From Tetracentron sinense (lineage: Eukaryota > Streptophyta > Magnoliopsida > Trochodendrales > Trochodendraceae): 64,000 nt of DNA. A program made the translations under genes and the position numbers. This document shows, in pieces, positions 54,037 to 64,000 of this stretch (position 1 is its first letter; each line of letters begins with the position of its first letter). Below the pieces are notes generated by a model. It was given only the letters and a program-made list of their open reading frames with translations, made no database searches and was not told where the DNA came from. Location of the stretch: contig CM026556.1 of the NCBI GenBank assembly GCA_015143295.1, positions 21,948,547 to 22,012,546 on the forward strand, in the 5' to 3' direction.

Positions 54037-56679
54037 TGTGAGCGAGGGATTTCACTCCCTCGAAAAGTCTCACAGGATTGTTAAGAATCGCCACCTATTT
54101 AATCAGATAGGATAAGTCCCCGGGAAAGTTGGATAAGGTCGTGGTCCGCGATTAAGGATCGGGGTAAGAGGTTTGGTTAAGTTCGGGAAAGGGTTAGGCA
54201 CCCCAACACTTTGTCTTATAGTGGTTCCCTACTTGCTAGGTTTAAGCCAAATTTAGTCTCGAGACTAATCAAATGCCTAAGTGTTTAAGTTAATACTAAC
54301 TGGAAGAAAGTAAAGCCTATGTACTCACATTTGGGTGAGATCAAACCGAGCGTAGTTCTAGCACTTGAGCCTGTGCAAAGGTGAGGAGATGTGTGTGTGT
54401 GCGCACCAAAAGGCGGCTAATGGGCCTAATCCGGTAGATTAGGGTTTTGCTTGACCGGGGTTGGTCAATGTGCAAAGTGTGGGCCCAGTAGGTCGAAGGG
54501 TAGTCTGGTAGAATAGGGTGAGGCCCGGTAGGCCAAGGATAGAGCCCGGAGGCAAAGGGATGTGTTAACTCAAGGTTAGGGTTGCTAACCGGAGTTAAAA
54601 GGGAGTTAACCATGGTTAAGAGTGTTAACCATGGTTAAAAAGGTCAAAAAGTTGATTTTTTGGTCTTTTCTATTTTTCTGGATTTTTAGGGATTTTTTCA
54701 AATTTTTGTGAGGTTAAGTGGTGCTTAACCATGGTTAAAAGTTAATCAGAGGCCTTTTTAGCCATGGTTAAGGGTCAAGGCCAGTCAAAAGTGGGCCCCA
54801 AAGGGTATGGCAGGGCCTAGAATGACCTCCTACCAGATTTGGACCCAGCACAAAGCCCGAGATAAAAAAATTTACAGAATGCAGGTAATCGGATTACCTC
54901 AATTTCTATAAATTTTTAACCATAGTTTGTGGGGTTATAACCAGGGTTAGGGATCACCCCTAGGTAAAGTAAGACCATAAACAGGTAGCCTGAAGTCCAA
55001 GCTTTCTAATGGGCTAGGTTTCAGGTCCATAGCACCTCACATGTGGGCCCTACAGAAGGTCAAAGTCTGTAAAAAAACATAGTCAGTGGTGTCGGCAATA
55101 GGACTGCCAACACACTGTGCAGTTTGCAAACCAAAGTTGGTGGCCCTGGTAACTAGGGTAAAAATCTGAGTTAACCCCTGAAATTTTGCAGGGATATAAA
55201 GGAGAGTATGGGCTTCCATATGGGCCTTGAGTGGGCCCCAGGGGTTGAGGTATATGGGCCCTACGAAGGCCCAAAGACACTACAAAAGGTAGTAAAAATT
55301 GTCGGTAATAGGATTACCGACAGTATGCTGGTTTCAGTTTGCAAACCCACTAACCAGGGTTAGGTGTTGAGTTAGGGCCTAGTTTTTGGTAGGGAGTTAG
55401 CCAAGGGTTTAAGGTGACTAGTCCTGGTCCTGGAACTAACCAGGGCTTAGCTTAACTGGGGTTAAAGCTCGAGTTACAGGGAAGTTCCATAGTGTCGGCA
55501 CTGCTATTGCCATCACTATGCAAATTATTTTTAAAAAAAAGCAGATATCCCCTACTGTGGGGGTTGCACCAGTGTACATCCAGGAGGTTCCTCATGATTT
55601 GAGGACCCCCAGAAGCTTTAAGGGGAGTGGCCAAGCATCCAGGTGGTGTTGCACCCGAGCTACATGCCTCGAATGACCCCCCAACACCTATGGAGAAGGT
55701 GAGGAGGTTCCTGTCCTTGGCTGGAAGCTAAATGAGAAAATGGGACCCTTGTATCAGGACCAGGGGTCCCTTACAGCTGAAGCTGAAAGAGAGAGGGATG
55801 AGGGGTGGCCCTACCCTTGGTGAGTTGCTATGGCGGTGGTTCAGGCAGAGGTGGAGGTTAGCACAGGTGTGAAGCGAGGTTAGCACAGGTGTGGACTCAG
55901 CTAAGTGGAACTTAGTGACTCAGGTGGGTCGGTTTGGAGTTTGGCAGAGGTTGGAGGTGTTCTTGTAGAGGTTGGACGTGAAAAATCAGCTGTGAAATGC
56001 ATGGAGATAGCTTGGTTTTTATAGAAGAGGTGGGAGGACCTTTTGGGGCATTTCGGGGATTTTAAAAGGTGTGGGGGACCAATGGGGGAGGTCCCAAGTG
56101 GACAGGGGGCAGCCTACACGCACAATCTATAAAATTTCAGGTGTAGCGGTAATCGAACTACCGTCACCATGAAAACAGGCTAAATAAGGGGTGTCGGTGA
56201 AGAGATTACTGACACCCTGGGCACTTTGCTATTTAGGGCCAGGCCCTCACACACTTGGGCTGAGTTGAGGATAAGCTTGCCTCTTAAGGGTCTTTTCCCT
56301 CCTAAATTTCGAATTGGTGGGTTATGGGCCCCACTCTAGTGGACCCTATGGGTTGTGGGCCCAAGTTTGGGGCCACCAAGGCCTAGGCTTGTGGATTTGG
56401 ACTAGGCACATGGGCCTTGAGCTGTGTGACTTGTCCTAGGTTTTGGACTAGGGTTTAGCTAGGGCTAGGTCTAGGGTTTGGTCTTAGGGCTATACTAGGA
56501 CTTACCTAAGGTTTAGGGTAGTCCCATTGTAATAGGCTTTGAGATTTTTAGGACTCATCTAGGGTTTAACTTAGGGTTTGACTAGAGTTTAGGGGTTACC
56601 TAGGGTTTGTCTAAGGTTTTACAGGGGACTCTACTGGGTAAGGATGAGTTTGTCAGGGTGTAAAAATTGGGTGCTTACA
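54037..56679 (-). mobile_element. Tat 3' LTR
   Basis: On the - strand it begins TGTAAGCACCCAATTTTTAC at 56679 and ends CCCTCGCTCACA at 54037 (2643 bp, TG...CA). A purine tract AAAGAGGGGCAG precedes it. It contains CCCGGTAGGC motifs (54480-54550), repeated TTAACCATGGTTAA (54605-54730) and a series of short GTGTCGG-type hairpins (54883-56215). Confidence 0.8.
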
Positions 56680-59289
56680 GCTGCCCCTCTTTGTCGGCGA
56701 GTGCCAGGATGACAGTTAAATGGCAAAGACTGGAATCATCGTATTTTTACACCGAGATGGATGAGATGGACGATGAAATAGATGCATGTTGTGCAAATGG
56801 TGAATGCGGTGAAGGCTTCTGCTAGGAGATAGCGAGTAGTTAGGGATCAAGAGACAGATGCAGAGATGGCGTGGCCCAGAGGCGCTGGCCGAAAGCAAGG
56901 TGTCGCTCGGAAGCGATGAGGGGATTGATCGAAACGGTGTTTCCCAGAGGATATTAACCGCATCGGTCGAAGGAAACATAGGGTGTCGGAACACAGAGTG
57001 TTGGGACCACACGGGGTGTTGGACATGTGAAGTGTCAGCATATTGACTCAGTGTCAATGGAGACCTGAGATGTCAATGACACATAGGGTATTGAAGAAGA
57101 GGACATGCAGTGAGTGTCGGCGTGTCAACAAGATGTGTTTTTGTTGATGGAGACTCGGATGTTGGGGGACATGCAAGGTGTCGGCATATTGACTCGACGT
57201 CAATGGAGACCTGGGATGTCAAAGACACACGGGGATGTTTGAGGGGTGTACACTGTCAAGGTACAGAAATGTTTCAAAGTTTTGATGCAAATGATGTCGG
57301 ATTGACTTTGGTATTACCGGGAGGCGTTGAAGTTTGATCATGTTGGATGATGCTGAAATGTTGGTCATGAAAGGTATGACGCTATGCAAGTGGGTGTCAT
57401 GCAAGGGGATAAAGGTGACGATGCTTTCCCATGACTCTACTGACTGTTGCTTGCTGGGGAGGCGCAGAAGCTGCTTCTTCTGCTTGTTCCGCAGGGGCTG
57501 CTCGGTGCAAGTTGGTTTAACGGATTTTGAAGCCAAAAATTTGTTTTTGAAAACCTTTTCCAGAAAAAGGGTCGAAGACTTTTGTAAAAGATTTTTGATT
57601 TTGACAAAAGTATGCTTTGTTTGCTTTTAGATTTGTCAGTAGATTGCCTTAGTTCAGGGCTTAAGGGGGGTTGCAGGTTTTCTTTTACTCTCGAAGAGTA
57701 GAGCATGACTCAGAGCAGAATGCTGATGGGAATAGACAAGTTTGTCTAAGTGCTGTTGCAAGCTTCTGGACTTATGCTGCGGAAAAGCTTTCTGCTAGGC
57801 TTCGGAAGTTGGCTGCAATCTTGCTGGGGGCAGAGTAATGTTGGGAGCTGTCAGAGGCTTCTGCTGAGGGATCTGCTAGGGATTGGAGACTGTTATGACC
57901 TGTTGCCGAGGGTTTGTTAGGGAGTAGGTCTCCGTTGTAGACTATTGGCTAAGGAGTAGGTTTCTGCTGTAGACTACTACCGGGGAATTTGGGATTTCCA
58001 TTTTGCTGGGGATTTCCCGATGTTTGCCTGTATACTGGAGATGTCCTGGAGTAATACATCTACTGAGGGTATTCCCTGTTGGAATCTTTGTTGAGGATGC
58101 TGACCTGTCGAGAGATGCTGAATGTTGAGGGTGACTGGGGAGTCCAGTGGGTCTGATTGCTGTCGGATTGTGTTGTCAAACTGGTTTTCAGCTTTTGCTC
58201 TATTTTTTACTCTTGGAATAACCAAGTCATGGGGTTCGCATAATTTTTGTGCGATGAGGCCGTTGCCGGTTTTCCTCATACCTACGAAGCTGATTGATTT
58301 TTTGTCCCTTTTTTACCCATAGTCGCAAGACTAGGTCTAGGAATCGCGTAATTTTTGTGCAATGAGGTCGTTGCCAGTTTTCACTCATGCCCGTGATTGG
58401 CTGGGGAAGCTTGTGATTTGCTGGAGAAATAAGTATGCTCCCTTCATCGTCCTGGACTGCGTTCCATGGGGGGATTGTACTCCGCTGAGGATGTAGATAT
58501 GACATTTACACTCGTAGTTTATAGGAGATCTAAGAGGACTTAGAGCGGGACAAAATGTAGGCTAGGGGACCGAAGTTTGGGACACCCTGGAATTGTTTCC
58601 TTTGTTGTAACTGGTTTGCGTGAGGATCTTCTGCTGGAGATTTGTACATTTGATATTTCTAGTGGGGAGATTTTTTTTTTTGGGGGCTCCACTAGGGATT
58701 GTCCTCTCTGGTAGAGGTTGATTCTTTGGGGATTTTTCTCCACACAAGGAGAGTTTGATTGGTTTCCACTGTGGAGAGAAGTCGATTTTGCTGGGGATAA
58801 AGCCCGGAGAGATTGTTTTTCTCAGGGAGTCCCTGTCTTGGAGAATGTTTCGACTTCTATTTTGGGTTTTTCTTTGATGAAAAATTTGTAATCTTTGTGT
58901 CGGCTCCGTCGGGGGGAATTGGGAGAGTTTGTCTCTGCTTGGGGAGTGACTATGTGGTGGAGAGTTGATGACTCTTTTTTGGGGAAAGAGGGAGAGTTAG
59001 GGGATGATTATCCCTTTTGCGACCACACCTGATTTGTCAGGTTACCTACGTACCTTTTTGCAGGATCAGGTTATGACGTAGTTTATGCAAATGCCACGGA
59101 TGGCGAGAGAGGGTGTCCCTAAAAAGTTTGTTTGAAGAAAGGTTGTTAGGCTCAAAGGGGCTAACTAGCGGATTTCATTGATTTGTAAATGGGTTACATT
59201 GAAAATGGATAAAGAGTGTGTCAATGATGGCCTCCTGTCATTTCCTAGAGATTCTACGAGTGCAAAGCGCCTATTAGATCTAGACCTTA
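56680..59289 (-). other. Non-coding 3' region of the Tat element
   Basis: This lies between the integrase end and the 3' LTR, as is typical of Tat elements. It holds diverged tandem repeats: a unit with GGTGTCGGCATATTGACTC at about 57020 and 57178, and a 115-bp unit with GTAATTTTTGTGCAATGAGG at about 58228 and 58346. ORFs here are low-quality and not assigned. Confidence 0.6.
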
Positions 59290-62200
59290 CACGTAGTATC
59301 ATTTAACTTTGTCCATGTTGATGGGCTCGGGGAGGTCTTCATCATCCATACGTTTGAGCCGAAGGGCGCTGCCTGAGAATTTATCTCGGACGATGTATGA
59401 GCCTTCGTAGTTTGGAGTGAACTTGCCCCTGAGATCAGGGTGGTTTGGCAACACTTTCCGGAGAACCAGGTCACTGACTTCGATGTTGCAAGGCTTGACT
59501 CTCTTGTTGAATGCTCTAGCCATACGCCTCTGATAGGCCTGTAAGTGATTGATGGATTTCAGTCGTTGCTCTTCAATCAGATTCAGCTGCTCAAACTGGG
59601 TCTGTACCCATTCTGCTTCTAAGACTTCTACTTCCATTAGCACGCAGAGTGATGGGATCTCGACTTCGATGGGGAGGACCGCTTCTATACTATAAGCTAG
59701 AGAGAAAGGCGTTGCCCCTGTCGAAGTGCTGATGCCGTTCTGTAGGCCATGAGTGCATATGGAAGCATCTCATGCCAAGCAGAATAGTTGGTTGTCATCT
59801 TCTCAATGATCTTTTTCAGGTTTTTGTTAGCCGCTTCCACTGCACCATTAGTCTGAGGTCTGTATGGAATGGAATTGTGATGTTGTATTTGAAATTTCTA
59901 ACAGAGATCAGTCATCCGCTTGTTGCAGAAGTTAAGAGCATTGTCTGTTACAATCTCGAATGGAACACCGTATCTGCAGATGATGTCCTTTTTCAGAAAG
60001 CGCTGAACCACAGAGGCTGTCACATTAGTATAAGAGGTTGCCTCGACCCATTTTGTAAAGTAATCGATTGCAACCAGGATAAATCGATGACCGTTAAATG
60101 CTTTCGGATCTATGGGTCCGATGACGTCAATGCCCCAGGCAAAGAATGGCCAAGGAGCGGTGAGGTTGTGTAGCCTTGTCGGCGGTGCATTGACTTTGTC
60201 AGCATAGATTTGGCATTGGTGGCACTTCTATACATATCTACAATAATTAGCTTTCATGGTGGACCAGAAGTAGCCCGTCCTGAGAATCTTCTTGGAGAGC
60301 ATCAACCCGTTCATGTGTGGGTCGCAGGTTCCTCCGTGAACCTCCTCGACTACCTGTGCTAATTCACTGGTGTCTAGGCATCTAAGCCAAATCATGTTCA
60401 GTGATCTTTTGTACAAGACTCCCCCTGAGAGGATAAACTGAATAGCCAATCTCCAGATTGCTCGGTGATCTGTTTAGGTATCATCGAGAGGGAAAGCCCT
60501 GTCCTCGAGGTACTGCTTGATGTCGGCATACTAATGCTTCTTGTCTGTGACTGCATCTGGCTCGAGGCAGTAAGCAGGCTGATTATATTACTGAATTTCA
60601 ATCGACCAGAGCATGATGCCCTTGGGGATCTGAACCATAGAAGCAAGAGTGGCCAGTGCATCTGCGATTCTGTTGTGGTTCCTGGATTTGTGACTGAAAG
60701 TGATTCTCCTGAATTGAGTGATCAGGATGTTGAGGTAGGCTAAGTACGGAACCAGCCTGGCTTCTCGAATAGCCCAAGATTTGTTCGCCTGACAGATCAC
60801 CAAAGATGAGTCTCCATATACGTCTATCTCCTCGATTCTGATGCCCAGGGCTTCTTTCAGACCGGCTATGCATGCCTCGTACTCCGCTTCGTTGTTAGAG
60901 CATCTACTTCAGTTTGACTGAGATAGGAAGGTGTGCTCCCTTAGGTGAGATCAGGACTGCTCCTGCTCCATTCCCATGACTGTTGGCAGCTTCGTCAAAG
61001 TACAACTCCCAGCCAGAGTACTCTTGTTCTTCTACTTCTACGTACAGGATGACTTTATCTGGAAACTGATCATGTACAGACACATAGTCTTGGGTTGGAC
61101 TGTGAGCGAGGTGATCTGCTATTGCCTGCCCCTTGATTGACTTCTGAGTCATGTACGTGATGTCGAATTCGGACAATATCATAAGCCATCAGGCAGTCCT
61201 TCTGATGGTGGCTGGCTTTTCTAGTAGATATTTCAGCGGGTCCATCCAAGAGATCAGGATTACCGGGTAGGAGAACAGATAGTGTCGGAGACGCTAGGCT
61301 GCCCAGACCAGTGTCAGACAAGTTTTCTCAAGAGGGCTATACTGCTCTTCGTACTCAAGCAGGCGCTTATTGATGTAGTAGATGGCTTATTCTGTTCTGC
61401 CCGTCTCGTTATGCTGTGCCAGGACGCACCCCATTGAGGTTTCTTATACTGAGATGTAGAGTAGTAGGGGTCATCCTGGCATAGGAGGCACTAATACTGA
61501 AGGGTTGAGAAGATACTGCTTTATCTTGTCAAAGACTTCTTGGAATTCTGCTGTCTAGACTGTCGGGGTATTCTTCTGGAGAAGCTTGAAGATCGGCTCA
61601 CAGATCGGAGTTAGCTGAGAGATGAATCGACTGATATATTGAATTCTGCCTAGGAAACCACGGATCTCCTTTTCAGTTTAGGGTGTGGCATTTCAATGAT
61701 AGCTCTGGATTTAGCTGGATCAATCTCAATGCCTCTCTTGCTAAATATGAAGCTGAGAAGCTTTCCTAATGATCCTCCAAAGACACATTTGGCCGGGTTA
61801 AGTTTTAGGCCGAACTCTCTGAGTCTGTCACAGAGTCTTTTCAAATCTTCCGGGTGTTGCTAGGCAGTCGGAGATTTGACGATCATGTCATCCACGTAGA
61901 TCTCAGTCGACTTGAGCATCATGTCATAGAAAAGCACCGTCATGGCCCTCTGATAGGTTACCCCTGTATTTTTGAGTTTGAAGGGCATGACCTTATAGCA
62001 GAATGTGCCCCAAGGTATTATAAATGAGGTTTTTTCCATGTCCTCCTCTGTAATTCTAATCTGGTTGTATCTGGAGAAACCATCCATGAATAAGAGTATC
62101 TCGTGCCCTGCAGTATTGTCGACCAGGATGTCGATGTGCTGGAGAGGGAAGTTGTCCTTGGGACTGGCCTTGTTCAGGTTTCGATAGTCGATGCACATCT

Positions 62201-62480
62201 GGTGTTTGCCATCCTTTTTGGGTACCGGGACAATGTTGGCTAACCACTCGGTGTAGTTTGTTACTGCCAAGAAGCCTGCACTGATCTTCTTTTCAACTTT
62301 TTCTTTGACCTTCTGTGACCATTTGGGCCTTATCCGTCTCAGTTTCTACTTGACTGGTTTGACGTCAGGGTTCAAGGGAAGTCTGTGTACTACCAATACT
62401 GGGTCTAGGCTGGGCTGTCTGCATACGACCAGGCAAAGATATCACTGTAGCTCTTCTGGAAGTTGATCATATCTTTTATC
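59290..62480 (-). pseudogene. Tat pol: RT, dual RNase H, integrase
   Basis: RT (about 62480-61860) keeps WLANIVPVPKKDGK, MCIDYRNLNKASPKDNFPL, FMDGFSRYNQI and the catalytic YVDDMIVKS. The connection domain holds LNPAKCVFGG (about 61800). The extra RNase H starts GWELYFDEAANSHGNGAGAV (about 61010) and continues [20 protein letters not shown] (60800). Integrase has the zinc-binding part (VHGGTCDPHMNGL, about 60330), a broken core with NGAVEAANKNLKKIIEKM (about 59850-59790) and a C-terminal part (FNKRVKPCNIEVSDLVLRKV, about 59500). Several stops and frameshifts make it inactive. Confidence 0.9.
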
Positions 62481-62482
62481 TG

Positions 62483-63618
62483 CTATGGGCTCATGGTTGT
62501 GTCGATCTTGACTAGCTGCGGATTATCTGCAGAACCCAGGTTCACTGTCTCGGTGTCCTCGATGTTTGACTGCAGAAGCCCTTCACTGTGTTCTAGGGGG
62601 TCCAGTATCTCCTGAGGTGATTCCTCATCCTGCTCTGCCTCCTCCTCTAAGTCATACTCAACTTTTGAAAGCTCAAGGAGGGTTTTAGGGGTAGCCTTGT
62701 TAGAGGCTATTTCCTGGCAAATCATCAAGCTTAGTTTAGCATGCTTATATTTTATGTTTATGTTGGCTTCAGGACACTAGGCCTTCCAGGGGAAGAGTCT
62801 GTGTGATTTCTTCATCAGCTGATGCAGATGTTTTTTTAGAAAACATGTTTTTGAGTCAAAATTCTCGATTTCATTGATAAAATTGTGGACTGTTTACGAA
62901 AATGACTTGATAAAAAGAGACCTACAGATGGCCGACACTTTGGATTTTGCAATGGGAGCAAAAGAGAGATAGATTAAAAGAAGAAAGAGGATGATGCTGG
63001 ATCACTGCTTGTCCGAACCAACCTTCCCTGCACCGTGCTGACCCCGGCCCTGAGCGGCTTCGACGGTAAGAGCCTCGGTCCACCAACGGATAAGTGGTCG
63101 GTGGCTGGAAGATGCTTCTGTGCTATTGGAGAGGGTGCAAACCTGTTCTCCCGCTAGGTACTCTGTTTCTGTTTCTGCATATTTGACAGCCAGCTCTTCG
63201 AACATCTGGGCGACGCTGAAGACTTTCGGTTCGGGAATCCCTGAAGATTCGGTACCGGGTTGAGGGTAAGGTATGTTACCAACTAGTGTAAGGGAAGTTT
63301 CTGGATAGGTTTCGAAGATTCCCACGGGGAAGGTGATAGTGACATGGGGTCGGGGTTCAGGTTTCGCCGACTGTTTGTTCTTCTGGGTTAGTTTGGAGAG
63401 ATAGTCCTCATACTTGGGCTTGTATCCTAGCCCGAATGAAGAAATGTAGTGAGGAGGTACATATCTCTTTTTCATGCCCTGGTTCCTGGCCCCGAGACCC
63501 AGCCCTGGTTAGTACTTCATTTGGGCCATCATCCAGACAAATGGCGGTACTGCTTTCTTGCTGAGCTCTTCTACCTGGGAGATAGAGCTCACCTGTTCAA
63601 ACTGATAGGACATGAAGT
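62483..63618 (-). pseudogene. Tat upstream region (gag/protease side), partial
   Basis: Includes RYVPPHYISSFGLGYKPKYE (63475 downward) and an acidic stretch VEYDLEEEAEQDEESPQEIL before RT. This matches the region upstream of RT in Tat elements. No intact protease motif was found. It stops at the LTR starting at 63619. Confidence 0.6.
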
Positions 63619-64000
63619 GTAGAACCCCGGAAATTCAAGTTCACTATACTATGAATAGTGCCAGTGAAAGGTGCCCTTGTATGGTATGTGTGAAGGCCTA
63701 AGGCCTCCCATTGTGTTCTTGATATTATGATTAGTCAATTGAGGGTTTTAGGTACATGGTTTGAGTCGTAAAAAGAGAGTGTAAAGATACTCTAAGTAAG
63801 TGAAATCAAGGGTACAAATACCCTAAGTGTTTCAATGGGTTGTTGGTGAATAGTGCTAGTGCATGAGGCATAGAGAGGCCGAAGCCTCTCATGCATGTCG
63901 GTGTGAATTTAATGATCATTGAGGTGGGTTAAAGACTTATGGAGAATGATTTATGAGGTGTGAGTAGGGTGTTGGACACAAGGGGAAAAGAGTGTGAAAA
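63619..64000 (+). mobile_element. 5' part of a gypsy LTR running off the window
   Basis: Starts TGTAGAACCCCGGAAATTC and resembles the LTR that begins at 8354 on the - strand (GTGAATAGTG, AAGGCCTAA blocks). It interrupts the Tat element, so it is the younger insertion. Only 382 bases are inside the window. Confidence 0.7.

Larger units (their letters stand above)
54037..63618 (-). mobile_element. Tat-lineage Ty3-gypsy retrotransposon, truncated at its 5' side
   Basis: Read on the - strand: gag/protease-side remains (63475-62480), RT, RNase H, a second RNase H, integrase, a long non-coding segment (59290-56680), polypurine tract and 3' LTR. The extra RNase H between RNase H and integrase is diagnostic of the Tat/Ogre group. 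The 5' LTR is missing because another LTR begins at 63619. Coding frames are broken but long stretches are well kept. Confidence 0.88.

Noticed and set aside
57110..57630. ORFs on both strands in the Tat 3' region
   Set aside because: They fall in diverged tandem repeats of a known non-coding segment and have no domain.

Overview
The window is plant nuclear DNA: genes split by GT-AG introns, plant-type LTR retrotransposons, LINEs with target-site duplications, Helitrons and many short fold-back elements. The protein matches fit a flowering plant, but I cannot name the species. I see no rRNA or tRNA genes and no CRISPR arrays. All splice models are read by eye.

Two host genes look intact. The first (2216-3669, + strand, four exons, 244 codons) encodes a pathogen-related protein of the barley PRP / Arabidopsis At1g78780 type. 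A TATA box lies at 2151 and a fold-back element ends about 105 bp upstream of it. A frameshifted relic of its exon 1 lies at 14.15-14.29 kb. The second is TRM11, the catalytic subunit of the tRNA m2G10 methyltransferase, on the - strand. Its six exons are spread over 27 kb (48357 down to 21117) but join in frame to 482 codons. Intron 2 is 18.9 kb and holds a 9.4-kb Tekay/Del retrotransposon, three LINE pieces, two hAT-like fold-backs and a broken gene fragment. Intron 5 is 5.1 kb and holds a 5'-truncated Copia element.

Layout: 0-5.2 kb, a Tat-LTR-like GC-rich repeat, five copies of a fold-back MITE family plus a second fold-back, and the PRP gene. 5.2-8.35 kb, a reverse-oriented gypsy LTR with internal tandem repeats. 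8.36-9.76 kb, a LINE 3' end. 9.9-11.5 kb, a second gypsy-type LTR. 12.65-17.8 kb, a sixth MITE copy, two hAT-like fold-backs, a G29 tract, the PRP relic, a Tourist MITE and a small Helitron. 17.9-21.1 kb, unassigned sequence. 21.1-48.4 kb, TRM11 and its intron load. 49-52.06 kb, a head-to-tail array of three Helitrons, the last carrying a captured L-asparaginase gene fragment. 52.1-54 kb, unassigned. 54.04-63.6 kb, a Tat-lineage gypsy element on the - strand, cut at its gag side by another LTR starting at 63619 that runs off the window.

The strongest unexplained patterns are: (1) MITEs whose terminal hairpins differ in sequence between copies but stay self-complementary; (2) the Helitron array with gene capture; (3) a clean GT-AG intron at the gag-protease junction of the Tekay element; (4) clusters of short variable palindromes in four different gypsy LTRs.
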